From positions 1,488,001 through 1,552,000 of the forward strand of contig KE546969.1 in assembly GCA_000442125.1 (NCBI GenBank): a stretch of 64,000 nt of DNA, read 5' to 3'. A program made the position numbers and the translations under genes. Position 1 is the first letter of the stretch, and the number at the start of each line of letters is the position of its first letter. Shown piece by piece: positions 32,770-43,475 of this stretch. The DNA is from Opeltia flavorubescens. Taxonomy: Eukaryota; Ascomycota; Lecanoromycetes; Teloschistales; Teloschistaceae. The notes under the pieces were generated by a model that was given only the letters and a program-made list of their open reading frames with translations, made no database searches and had not been told where the DNA came from.

Positions 32770-33750
32770 TTAGGCCTCCTCAGAATACAACCTACTAAAA
32801 CCTACAGATGGCGGTTGTAGCCAATTCCTCCCATCATATTCATTCTCCCCTTCAATGACATGGAAAGTATATATAAACCTACTCTTTGGACTCAAGTTCT
32901 TCTCACTCTTATGTAGCAAATTCCCATGAATCAGAACCAGCGTTCCCGCCTTCACCTCGCCCATCGTATACACCTCCTCCCCTTCCACCTCTTCCTCCTC
33001 AACAGTAAAATTCTTCGGGAACCTCGCACCCTCCACATCTACAAACTCCACCCCGCTTCCATCTTTCTTTCGCACCATCCTGTTCTTCACCGGCGTTCGT
33101 CGATGCGACCCCTTCGCGAAACTCAAACACCCATTCTCCTCCGTCGCATCCTCCAGCGCGATCCAAAACCCCACCGCACTCGGCGGATCCGTGTACAGGA
33201 ATGTGCTATCCTGATGCGCACCCACCTTTCCCCCAATCTCAGGCTGCTTGCAAATCACCATACTCTGCAACACCCTCGGATCCCTAAACCCCAAATCCCG
33301 TGCTATGCCAGCATGATATGACGTCAGTGTCGATTGCTTAAACGCCGGGTTCAGTTCGTGTAGGTAATGCCCGATTTTGTTGATGGCGAGGTGTTTTGGT
33401 TTTTGGAGTTCGTTGGTGGAGGGGGAGAAGGCGCCTTCTTCGAAGAAATACCGGATTTTGTCGCCGGAGGTGAGGAAGTAGGAGTCGCCGATGTGGGCGT
33501 CTTTGTTTTTCCCAGAGCCGGTGGAGAATTTGGTCATGGGGTGGGAGGAGAGAGGGAAGTCGGTAAGGAGGGAGTGGGTTTCGCGGAGGAGAGAGGCGGT
33601 GGTTGAAGGGGAAAGAGCGTTGGGGATGATGAGGTAGCCATCTTTTTCGTAGCTTTGAAGTTGCTCTGGTGTTAGACCTCGGACTTGATGCTGAGTTTGA
33701 TCATGGTTTTGACTTTCAGACGAAGTTGACGTCGTCGCGGAAGGCGCCAT
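32770..33750 (-). CDS. Phytanoyl-CoA dioxygenase (PhyH) family protein
   Basis: Single exon, 326 aa; start at the ATG at 33750 because the codons further upstream in frame are non-ATG. After a Ser/Thr-rich lead come YEKDGYLIIPNAL, VGAHQDSTFLY with the H-x-D iron ligands, and GTLVLIHGNLLHKSEKN with the distal His, followed by Arg in SKSRFIYTFHV for 2-oxoglutarate. This is the order of the PhyH family, non-haem Fe(II)/2-oxoglutarate oxygenases. The sequence has no clear C-terminal peroxisome signal. Substrate unknown; the human and fungal homologues include PHYHD1-type enzymes. The gene is divergent from the ABCG transporter, 313 nt away. Confidence 0.9.
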   Translation of the reverse strand: MAPSATTSTSSESQNHDQTQHQVRGLTPEQLQSYEKDGYLIIPNALSPSTTASLLRETHSLLTDFPLSSHPMTKFSTGSGKNKDAHIGDSYFLTSGDKIRYFFEEGAFSPSTNELQKPKHLAINKIGHYLHELNPAFKQSTLTSYHAGIARDLGFRDPRVLQSMVICKQPEIGGKVGAHQDSTFLYTDPPSAVGFWIALEDATEENGCLSFAKGSHRRTPVKNRMVRKKDGSGVEFVDVEGARFPKNFTVEEEEVEGEEVYTMGEVKAGTLVLIHGNLLHKSEKNLSPKSRFIYTFHVIEGENEYDGRNWLQPPSVGFSRLYSEEA

Positions 33751-34063
33751 ATTCAAGGCGTTGCTTGAAACAACGCCTGACAAGCTTCACTTCGCTTACA
33801 GTTGTAGAGTAGCGGGGATGGCATCCAGAACCTCGGTAAGTCGGTAAAATGTCAGACTCGCTTAATACTTTCCGCAAACATCGAAACGTCACCCACCCAT
33901 GGTATGGTTTGTGTCGCTCACATGCAGGCCGTTCGAGCTAACGGTCTTCACTTTTCACCCATGAAGGAATCTACACTTTCAACGTTTCGGCCTCCCGCCA
34001 TGGCAAGGTGTATGAATCCTTTCCAAGGCCTTCTAACATGGGCACAGCCGTCCACGTACACCA
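33751..34063. promoter_or_regulatory. Bidirectional promoter region (PhyH and ABCG)
   Basis: The 313 nt between the two start codons must hold both promoters. No clear TATA box is seen; co-regulation is possible but untested. Confidence 0.4.
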
Positions 34064-37000
34064 ATGGATAAGGATCTAGAAGCTGGCTGGCTACACGAGC
34101 CATCCGAAAGCCAAATCTCATCTTCTGGACCATCGTCTTCTGGAGCCCTGGTGAAAAAGACCGTCAATGATTTCTCGTTCCGTGCCGTAAAAGCGGTGGA
34201 CGTTCAGGTCCGCAACCTCTCCGTCGACATCGATGTATCACCCAGCGGCTTCAAAACCCTGCCCGCCCTTTTCAAAGGCCAGACAAGGCGTTCGAACAAA
34301 ACCTATAAACCAATCCTTCACGATGTCAGCGCCAAAATGCCGAGTGGAAGCCTCACGGCAATCCTCGGAGGGAGCGGAAGCGGCAAAACGACGATGCTCC
34401 ATGCAATGTCCCATAGAATCAGCGGTAGCCGACTTCGAATGAGAGGGGAGATACTATACAACGGTGATACTCAATTATCAAAGACCAGCAACGCCTATGT
34501 GATGCAACAAGATGTTTTACTTCCTACCTTGACCGTTCGAGAAACATTACTTTATGCTGCCGAGCTACGTCTCCCTCCTCCAACAACTCCAGAGGAAAGA
34601 AAAAAGGTGGTAGAAAGTGTGATACTCGAGCTAGGCTTGAAAGAATGTGCGAACACCAGGATAGGAAACAGTGTCCACAAAGGATGTTCCGGCGGCGAGA
34701 AGCGGCGAACCTCTCTGGGTGTTCAGATGCTGGCAAACCCTTCTGTCCTGTTCTTGGATGAAGTTACCACTGGTCTGGATGCTGCGAGTGCTTTTCAACT
34801 TATCAAGACGCTTAAGCTCCTCGCAAACAAAGGCCGTACCATAATCGTCACGATACATCAGCCAAGATCTGAAATCTGGGGACTCTTTGACGGACTTGTG
34901 CTTCTATCTGGTGGCGCAGCTGTGTATAGCGGTTCGATCAAAGACTGTCTGCCATACTTTGATGATCTGGATTATCCTTTGCCTACGTTCGTCAATCCGG
35001 CTGACTTCTTGGTTGACCTGGCAGCAATTGATAATCGATCTCCCGAACTGGAGCAGGAGTCTTCTGCCCGTGTGGAGACACTCAAACAAGCCTGGCAGCA
35101 ATTTTCTCGTAGGAGACCTTCCTTTAGTGATGAGAAACCTATCATTGAGCCTGTTCCCACTTTGGATCATTCTGAAAAGAATCATGTGTACCTTGGTCGT
35201 CAAATACGAGTCTTGACCGCAAGGACTTTCAAAACGACATATCGAGATCCTATGGGTATGGCAGGCAGCCTCGTGGAGGCTTTCAGTATGGCAGTCATTA
35301 CCGGCTGGATCTTCCTCAATCTTGATGGTAGCCTTGCTGGAATACGGAGTCGACAAGGTGCACTCTACACCGCCTCAGCTCTCCAGGGCTACCTCATACT
35401 TATCTTCGAGACGTATCGATTGACTATTGATATCGAGCTGTTCGACCGGGAATACGCTGAAGGAGTGGTCAGTGTAAGCTCGTTCCTTATCAGCCGTCGA
35501 TTGGCGAGAGTACTTGCGGAGGATCTTCCTATTCCTCTGATATACTCTACCATATTCTACTTCATGACTGGGTTCGAAGCTCACGCAAGTCAATTCTTCG
35601 TCTTCTTCGCTATAAACCTTCTTCTGCAGTACATTGCAGTCACACTGGCCATGCTATGCGTCTCGGTTTCTCGCAACTTCGCTGGTGCCTCGCTGACTGG
35701 CAACATGGCGTACACTCTCCAAAGTTTAGGCTGTGGCTACTTCGTGCAGAGCAACCAGATTCCTGTTTGGATGCGCTGGCTTAAGTGGACAGCTTACGTG
35801 TTCTATGGGTTTGGGGCACTAGCAGCCAATGAATTCGTCGGTCATACATCAAATCCGGCTGGGCGAATCTATGACTGTCCGTCTTCGGGAGGACTCTCCG
35901 ATCCCATCTGTGAACCGTATACTGGGGCATACGTTATGCGATCTCTTGGCTTCCCGTCAAATTGGATCATCCGACCTATCATAGCCCTGCTTGCGTTCGT
36001 ATTAGCTTTCTACATCGGAGCTGGGGTCATTTTACGTTACAGACCGGTCGGTATTGGCATTTCCAGGGCACGACAGACAGACGTAGATACCTCCCTAGGC
36101 AAGGAAGATCTGACGGCTCATTCGATTGATGATAGACAGAACGTCACAGTCTCACTACAGAAGTATAGTCTCGATATCCGAAAGCGAGATCCATCGCTGA
36201 GAAAGTCCGAGATCAAGTCCATTCTGAAACCAATCAACACAGTATTCGAACCCGGTGTTCTTAATGTCATCATGGGACCTTCTGGATCTGGCAAGACTTC
36301 TCTTCTCAATGTCATGGCTGATCGGCTCCACGATACTCTCTCTACCACCTACATGTCAAAAGGGTCGATGCTGTTCAACAATGTGGTCCCAAACTCTGAT
36401 CTGGTGAGATCCATGTGCTCCTATGTCTGCCAGGATGACGACGCCCTTCTTCCATGCTTGACGGTGCGAGAAAATTTGCGGTTTGCAGCAGGTCTACGCT
36501 TACCAAATCATCTATCAAAGGCAGAAAAGCGACAACGTGCCGAGTCTGTTTTGCTTAAGATGGGCTTGAAAGATTGTGCTGATAACCTTGTGGGAGACGA
36601 TCTTGTGAAAGGAATCAGTGGTGGCGAGAAGAGACGAGTCACCATTGCGATACAAATCTTAACAGATCCGCGTATTCTTCTTCTCGACGAACCGACATCA
36701 GGACTCGATGCATTTACTGCTTCTTCCATCATGACAGTGCTTAGAGGTTTGGCCGAAGAAGGCCGGACTCTAATCCTTACGATCCATCAAGCTCGCTCAG
36801 ATCTCTTCACTCATTTTGGAAATATTCTCCTCCTGGCCCGCGGTGGTTCCCCCGTCTACGCTGGCAAAGGATCAGACATGCTCCCTCATTTCGCCTCCCT
36901 AGGCTTCAACTGCCCAACAGCCACCAACCCAGCAGACTTCGCCCTCGATCTCATAACCGTTAATCTCCAAAGCGCCACCTTCGAATCCATTACCCGTGAG

Positions 37001-38005
37001 AAAGTCCGCGCCCTAATCCAAGACTGGGAAAGCAACCATACTCATCAACTTCCTGTTACCTCTCAACACCCCTCTTCAAGCCTCATCTCTGAGACCCGTT
37101 CCCCTACTCCATTCACCACCTCCTTTCCCCTCCTCCTCCATCGCTCCCTCCTCAACTTCTCCCGCTCCCCTCCCGCCCTCATAGCGCGCACAACCCAAGT
37201 CCTCGGCTTCGCAGTCATCATCACTCTATTCTTCGCGCCCTTGAAACAAGACACCTACAGCATCCAGTCCCGCTTAGGCTTCATCCAAGAATCCCAAGCC
37301 TTGTACTTCGTCGGCATGCTCCAGAACGTGGCCATTTACCCCACCGAAAGCAGGGTCTTCTACCGCGAACATGACGATGGCGCATACTCGACTACGGCGT
37401 TCTTCCTCTGTTACACCGCGCTGGAAATCCCCTTTGAGATCTTCACGAGTTTGCTTTTCGCCCTGTTGACGGTTATTGCGGCTGGTCTTCCTCGCACAAT
37501 TCAATTGTATTTCATCGTAGCGGCGAATTGTTTCGCTATTGTTAATTGCGGGGAGAGTGTGGGTATTATGTTTAATACCCTCTTTCAGCATACGGGCTTT
37601 GCGGTGAATGTCATGGCTACGTTACTCAGTCTGGCGAATATTATGGGTGGGGTGATGGCGTTGGATATTCCGGCTTTTTTGCAGGCTTGGAATCATCTCA
37701 GTCCGGTGAAGTGGGGGTTGGGGAATCTTGCGCCGTGGACGCTCAGGGGGGTTGTTTTTAGTTGTGTTGATGGTGCTGGTGATGGTGGTGGGGGAAATGG
37801 AGGGGGATGTGGGAATGGGGTTCCGAGGACGGGGGAGGAGGTTTTGAGGCTTTATCATTTGGATACGGATCCGGGGTTGAATCTTATGGCGTTGGGGATT
37901 TGCGTGGTTGTTTATCGGCTTGTTGCGTGGGGGATTTTGGAGCTGAAGAGGAGGAGATGGACGTTTAAGCGTTGGAGATTGAGGTTGAAGGGGAATATGA
38001 GTTGA
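34064..38005 (+). CDS. Full-size ABCG transporter (YOL075C-like)
   Basis: Intron-free, 1313 aa, ATG at 34064. The order is NBD-TMD-NBD-TMD, unlike the PDR type only in sequence details: NBD1 has Walker A GGSGSGKTT, signature CSGGEKRRTSLG, Walker B VLFLDEVTTGLD and H-loop TIHQPRS; NBD2 has GPSGSGKTSLL, ISGGEKRRVTIA, ILLLDEPTSGLD and TIHQARS. Both sites look competent, though the Walker B of NBD1 reads DEVTTG. Each TMD has about six hydrophobic segments. The pattern is closest to yeast Yol075c, a white-brown-complex fusion. The last outer loop is unusually Gly-rich (about 37777-37825). Substrate unknown; a lipid or metabolite exporter is likely. Confidence 0.9.
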   Translation: MDKDLEAGWLHEPSESQISSSGPSSSGALVKKTVNDFSFRAVKAVDVQVRNLSVDIDVSPSGFKTLPALFKGQTRRSNKTYKPILHDVSAKMPSGSLTAILGGSGSGKTTMLHAMSHRISGSRLRMRGEILYNGDTQLSKTSNAYVMQQDVLLPTLTVRETLLYAAELRLPPPTTPEERKKVVESVILELGLKECANTRIGNSVHKGCSGGEKRRTSLGVQMLANPSVLFLDEVTTGLDAASAFQLIKTLKLLANKGRTIIVTIHQPRSEIWGLFDGLVLLSGGAAVYSGSIKDCLPYFDDLDYPLPTFVNPADFLVDLAAIDNRSPELEQESSARVETLKQAWQQFSRRRPSFSDEKPIIEPVPTLDHSEKNHVYLGRQIRVLTARTFKTTYRDPMGMAGSLVEAFSMAVITGWIFLNLDGSLAGIRSRQGALYTASALQGYLILIFETYRLTIDIELFDREYAEGVVSVSSFLISRRLARVLAEDLPIPLIYSTIFYFMTGFEAHASQFFVFFAINLLLQYIAVTLAMLCVSVSRNFAGASLTGNMAYTLQSLGCGYFVQSNQIPVWMRWLKWTAYVFYGFGALAANEFVGHTSNPAGRIYDCPSSGGLSDPICEPYTGAYVMRSLGFPSNWIIRPIIALLAFVLAFYIGAGVILRYRPVGIGISRARQTDVDTSLGKEDLTAHSIDDRQNVTVSLQKYSLDIRKRDPSLRKSEIKSILKPINTVFEPGVLNVIMGPSGSGKTSLLNVMADRLHDTLSTTYMSKGSMLFNNVVPNSDLVRSMCSYVCQDDDALLPCLTVRENLRFAAGLRLPNHLSKAEKRQRAESVLLKMGLKDCADNLVGDDLVKGISGGEKRRVTIAIQILTDPRILLLDEPTSGLDAFTASSIMTVLRGLAEEGRTLILTIHQARSDLFTHFGNILLLARGGSPVYAGKGSDMLPHFASLGFNCPTATNPADFALDLITVNLQSATFESITREKVRALIQDWESNHTHQLPVTSQHPSSSLISETRSPTPFTTSFPLLLHRSLLNFSRSPPALIARTTQVLGFAVIITLFFAPLKQDTYSIQSRLGFIQESQALYFVGMLQNVAIYPTESRVFYREHDDGAYSTTAFFLCYTALEIPFEIFTSLLFALLTVIAAGLPRTIQLYFIVAANCFAIVNCGESVGIMFNTLFQHTGFAVNVMATLLSLANIMGGVMALDIPAFLQAWNHLSPVKWGLGNLAPWTLRGVVFSCVDGAGDGGGGNGGGCGNGVPRTGEEVLRLYHLDTDPGLNLMALGICVVVYRLVAWGILELKRRRWTFKRWRLRLKGNMS

Positions 38006-38125
38006 ATAACCAATGCATGGTGTATGTATGGGGTATATATTTCGTATCGGAGTAAAGTATCTATTATATACATGAACTCAACTTTACTTAAAATCATCCG
38101 TATCTCTCTCTACAAAGCTCGTAAA

Positions 38126-40704
38126 TCATCCACATCCTCCCATCTCCCCAACCGTATACACCACCTCACCAATCCCCAACCCCACCCCCTCCTCCTGCAC
38201 CGCAAAACTCACCTTCGCCAAATTCACCCACCCTTTCTCCTCTAAACCTTCTACCCTCGTAAACCCACCCCCATCACCCGACGCATCCACTTCAAAAAGC
38301 CCATTCACCAGCCCCGCCGCCGCAGCACCTTCTTCCGTCTTCGTCTGCACCGTCTGCCCATAAGCATGAACGTGACATGGCACCACCCCCTCCTCACAAG
38401 TCAAGCTAATAGAAGAAAGATTAAAGGATAAGGCTGGTGGGGCTATGGAGAGGGATTTTAGGTTTTGGGTGGATGGGGCGGTTATGGAGTTGTTGTTCTG
38501 CGAGGGGGAGAAGCCGGTGTAGAGGAGGGAGAGGTAGGGTGTTGGGAGGGTGGGGAGGGAATGGAACTGTTTTTTTTGGAAAGGAGTGTGATTAGTGGGA
38601 TTGTTTGTTTTTAAGGGGAGAGGGAGGGAGGACTTACGGAGGCGGTGACGAGGGTTGAGGTGGGTGTTGGGGTGCAGGCGGGCGGAGGGGTGGTTTGGTT
38701 TTGTGGAGGGTTTGGTGGGGGTGGGGAGGCGTTTGGTGTGGATGAAATTGAAGGGGCGGTAGTGTTCATTGGTGGAGGTAGAGGAGGAGGTGGAGGAGGT
38801 GATGCGTATGGGGATGGTGGAGAGGTATCTAGAACAGGGCTGCTGGCTGTGGCCGGGATGGGATATCCGGTTGTTGGAGGTGAAGACGGAATTAGCTTTG
38901 AGGAGAAAGGGAGAATCGGTAACGAGGTGTTAGAGTGGGTCATGGTCGTCTCGCCTGGCGAGCCAGAGCTAATGTTAAGTGTCCCTGTTGGGCTTCCATT
39001 CCCGTAGGCGTTGCCATATGATTTCTGTGTCATTGAATTGTTTGTATTTGTCACTAGAGGTATGGGTATGACCTCCTTCGTGATCGTTTGGTAGACCGGA
39101 GCTGAATTGAGGGGCATTTGTGTGGTAAAAGGGGCGCTACCAGTTGGCATCGAAACTTTCGTACCATTGTCGTTCATAATTGGATATGGTGGGGATTGGT
39201 AGGGAGCTGGAGATATAATCCCCGTTGAAAGGGCCGCGGTGCTCGTCTGAGGAGGTACTGCAGCCGGGGGTTGATAGGGCATACCTGTTCCTAATGGCAA
39301 TGTCGAGGTCATTGGTGCTGTAGTGTTGACGAAGGGTGGTAAAGCAGAGTACATAGAATTAGCGGTACCGGTCTGCGCTGGAAATGTCAATACCGGATTA
39401 GAGCCATGAAGATCAGAACTTGTCGCAGGACCCAGGCCAGCGGACATGTTGTTACCAGATCCATAAGGAGGCATCATCAGGCTACCGACACTTGACATAG
39501 GTGTAGCAGACATACTTTCCACTACGTGGGTATCCATAGAGCTTTGCCCTCCAGTAGGCAAGCCTGTAGGTGTGGTTGTGAGAGGACCTGGGTTTTGTGT
39601 CGATGTCTGCGGTTGCTCAAAGCTCGCACTGGACTCGCCATAACCACCCTGCCCTGAGCTAACAACAGACTCGCCGCTTGTTAGACTGAAAGATGGTATG
39701 GAAACAGCGCCTGTGCTTGTCGCTGCAGCCTCCGACCCTAGGCCTGTTGTGAAGGGCGGCTGTGTTTGTTCCTCGCTACTAGCGAAAGTAGTCGGTGGTT
39801 GCAAAACACTGGGTAAGGAGCTTCCAGAATTACTTGTCGGTAGATAACCACCCGTGCCAACTGGGAATGATGGACCCGAAGATCCGGTTACGTTTGCAAA
39901 AGGAGGCTGGTAAGGTGCTGTAACCTCTCCTGATCCTGTGATTTGTGGAACGGATCCACTGGTGCTCATGTCGAACGAAAAGGGACCCGATTTGATACCT
40001 CCCGATTTCATAGGATTTTCTGTACTGGGCCCATATCCTCCACTTTTTGAGGGTATAGCTGAGATGTCACCGCCTCCAGTGCCTGTGCTTCCTTCATTAC
40101 CCACGCATACAGTCGTGGTAATGGTTATAGTCGCTGTGGGCGTAATCGCAGGTTGTGCGGTAGCAGTCAAAGTCAAGATTGTTGTGACAGTGGTCGGTAG
40201 CAAAGTGACTGTATTCTGAACCGTGACAGTCGAAGGTGGCGGACAATTGCATGCATCGGACGTGCTACTGATAAATCCAGTAGGTAATTGTTGAACGGTG
40301 GAGTTATACCAAGGATAATTAGATGATATAGCAGTGCTATACGTCGCTGTTGGACCCAGAGTTGATGTATTATGGTAAAGGGGGTAGCCAGTTTGCGATC
40401 TTGTGTAAACCCCGCTAGACCGATAAATCTGTCCAGAGCCACTGTACTGAGCGATTTTGCTTGATTGTATGGGATATGGCGGTATAATTGAGCTGGGTGC
40501 TGGAGGTTGGTCCGTTGAAGAATAAGTGAGCTCATTGGCATACGTGTTTTTAGAAGAAGGAGCAAGTATCGATGTCGATGGGCCCGAGGAACAGCTGGGA
40601 GTTGAACCCTGTTGTTGAGCGCTATAAGCCTCGTCTTTAGGCATTGCGTATACCACAGAAATGAAGGAGATGATACGAAGGCATCCCAAACGCAGAAGTA
40701 TCAT
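38126..40704 (-). CDS. Secreted Ser/Thr/Pro-rich (mucin-like) cell-surface protein
   Basis: Exon 1 is 38638-40704, exon 2 is 38126-38566; the 71 nt intron has donor GTAAGT and a poly-A-rich acceptor AAAACAG (835 aa). The first 20 residues form a signal peptide ending VVYA. About 670 residues of Ser/Thr/Pro/Gly low complexity follow, including a TV-rich patch (STVTVQNTVTLLP) that recalls fungal adhesins. Before the intron is a Pro-rich segment. Exon 2 encodes a more ordered C-terminal domain with two cysteines (LTCEEG, VPCHVHAYG). It has no evident GPI signal. Probably a heavily O-glycosylated wall or matrix protein. Its minus-strand neighbour at 41533-43475 has the same overall architecture. 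Confidence 0.78.
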
Positions 40705-41532
40705 GATGGTAGAGACTACCAGAGAAAGGCTGACTGGAAAAGGAAAGAATGACTTGTTGGATAAAGATCAACGGAAAAGACAGAAATCCATAGCTGGCGA
40801 CCCTGGAGAGGAGCAGGTTCGTGTGGACGAGTTCAAAGCAGCTCGAAAAGGAGAAACTTGTTACAAACATGTTGTCAATTCGCTTGACTTGGTGGTCAGC
40901 CTCTAGCCAGCCTGATACAAGTTTAGCAACGCCTATGCAACGGTCTTCTTGCGCTCCTCTCGAAAATTCTCCTCTTGTGGAAAACGGTGGGACCAATGCC
41001 CGCCGTTCCCGACTCAGCACCAGTAGTCATGCATTAAGCTGAGGAATTTTTATTGAAAGCCAGCGAACCACAGGTTTTCAAACGTCGCGTCAAGCGCATA
41101 TCGGATTCCTTTGAAACTGGGGAAATGCTTTATGTAGCGCAAAACTAACCACGACGTCATGGTCACTCAGTCGGTGTTCAATGCACTTACATTATGCCTC
41201 GGAACTTCATGTTAGAACAAGTACGTTATAATGACAGGAGTTAGCAGTCTTCGCATACTTTGCGAACTATTCGGGAGGAGATGTTATTTGAAGAATGCCT
41301 GTATTTATTGCTTCCGTCGACTGCTGCTATCTGGTTGCTGGCAAAGGAGAGTACAGCATGTCATTTTATGATTTCGAATGCAGGCCGCTTGATGGAGTCC
41401 ACCTAGCCAAGCTGCAATAATTCAATGGCTTAAGGGAATGTGAAAAAGCCATTGCCCATTAAATACCGTAAACCATCAGAACTACTATTAAAGCCTCAAA
41501 GCTCAATCAGAAGACCACTCGTCACAAAAACA
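40705..41532. other. Intergenic, promoter of the mucin-like gene
   Basis: No gene is seen between the two secreted-protein genes, both on the minus strand. Confidence 0.5.
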
Positions 41533-43475
41533 CTACTCCCCTGAAGATCGTTCCAATTGTGCATCGCAAGTATTGTTGCTCCAGCCAAGGCTAATGTCAT
41601 CCATGTAGAAAGTGACTGGCGTCTTGTTAACGAATGCCAGAATCTGAAGCCCAGCCAGATCCCGGAATTGACTGTTGAACGTGACTTGTGCAAGCTTGCA
41701 TCCCACAAGTCCTGGGCATGGTGGCTGCAATAGCGTCTGCGTTGCAATTTGCGTGTCGAATCTATCGTAACCGATGAAGTCGATTCTGCATTCGCCGGGT
41801 CCTGCATTCAAACATCCTATCCAAGTCGAATACGCATCAATCCAGTACGCGCTCTCGTTGACTCGAGGTCCTGCTCCGATTTCGCCGTGTAGTTCTAAGC
41901 CAGCATCGACCGATTGCGTTGGAATCGAGTCATTGTGGTAGTTATAGACCGCGAGCTGGGGTGGTGAGATAGGTGTGTATGGATCATCCGGCGGAGGGGC
42001 GTATCCATATCCACCGTTGAAGAAGAGCTTACGATACGGATTGAAGATTGGAGGGGTATCCGATGAAGGAGAAGTCGTTGAAAAATGTGGGAGATCATCG
42101 AACTAGCCGTAGTAAGTAGCTGAAAGGTAAGTCTGCCTGGGAGCATACATACATTGATCGTGAAACGGCCAGTGTCAACTCCACAAGATGATGACGTCGG
42201 CGACGCAGCCGCACTAGTTTGGGTAGTGTTGACAAATGGAGGTGTGGTTTCGACAAGTGAGACCGTAGACGAGCTTATTTGTGTGGAAGTCTGTGTAGCA
42301 GATGGTTCCAGGGTGGTTGACAGCGAGCTCTGTTGTAAAGTGGCTGCAATGACGCTTGTAGAGGTAGGCTCTGGTTGGGCGGACGGCATATGTGAAGATG
42401 ATGCTTGAGCAATGCTACTGTCAAGCTGCGTAGTTGATGTGGCTAAGGGCACTGGGCTTACGTCCCACGAATACGATGGAGAAGCCGACGTTTCGGACGC
42501 TGGAGTCTCAGAACCTATATAGGAAATGATAAGCATAATGAAGGCGGAATATATCGGTCGTCGATGATTGACATACTTGTGATAGCATCATTGGCAGAAA
42601 AGGTCTTACTGCTTATCACAGAAATAGATGTCTGTGGCTCACCGCCGTAGCTGTTGGTCCAGGAGACAACCATGCCATTGATTGTGGCGGTCACGACTGC
42701 TCCGATCTGCCTTGGATGGTGTCGTTTGAGCCACGTTGCGTGATTTCCAACATAGGCACCTGTTGGGTGGAGGACGGGCGCTTCGCTCTTGGGTCGATTT
42801 GCCCCTGATAGCGTTGCGTTCCAGCCGTAGGATTCTGCATAAGAAGGTAGACTGGAAGACGGGCCTGCAGCGGAAGCAGTCTGAATCGTAAGCGATTTTG
42901 TAAGGTAGTGGGTGTAGAAGCTTGTTGATGATATTGTCGTGACAATGGTTGTCGTTGCGTCCTCAGAATTCGAAGCTGCTGCTACCGTGGAGGTCTCCGT
43001 AACTGGGTGTGGCTGAACGGTAACAACTAAGGTGTTGGTTACCAGGGTAGCTCCAGATGTAGGCGTCTTCCCACCAAGCCAACTCGTTTCGCCATCGTTC
43101 TCAACGAAATAGTAATTATCATTATCGTTAGGGAGAGAAACAGGAGCATCATCATCACTGACAGTCTCAGTATTAGTAAGAAGACCTGTGGAGCTTAGAG
43201 TGGTCGTGATATCGTTAGTTGTGTCAAGAGCAGTTCCTCCAACTGGAAGCCGCGCGGGGGAGGAAACAACTGGCGATGGACTGATTGTCTCGGTCACGGT
43301 CTCAGTCACGGTGACGAACTGCACCGAATCACACTCATATCCAGAGCTAGGAAAGTAGATAAGTGACGGTTCCCATATTAAGTTTTTTTCATACATGGGT
43401 GGAGTGAAATTCTCACCTGGCATAAACGAGCTTGGCTACGAGCCCAGAAACGAGACATACATGAGAGATGTGCAT
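41533..43475 (-). CDS. Secreted Ser/Thr-rich protein with conserved-looking C-terminal domain
   Basis: Four exons: 43417-43475, 42577-43346, 42153-42514 and 41533-42102 (586 aa). The start was moved to 43475 because exon 1 encodes a signal peptide ending GLVAKLVYA that splices (donor GTGAGA, acceptor CCTAG) onto SSGYECDS; an ATG at 43423 lies in another frame of that exon and reads on through the intron without any signal peptide. A VTVTETVTETIS motif, typical of fungal surface proteins, is followed by Ser/Thr repeats. The C-terminal 200 residues are ordered, with FFNGGYGY, several Cys (GCLNAGPGEC, CPGLVGC) and MDDISLGWSNNTC, suggesting a beta-sandwich-like adhesion or carbohydrate-binding fold. 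Function not known. Confidence 0.78.
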
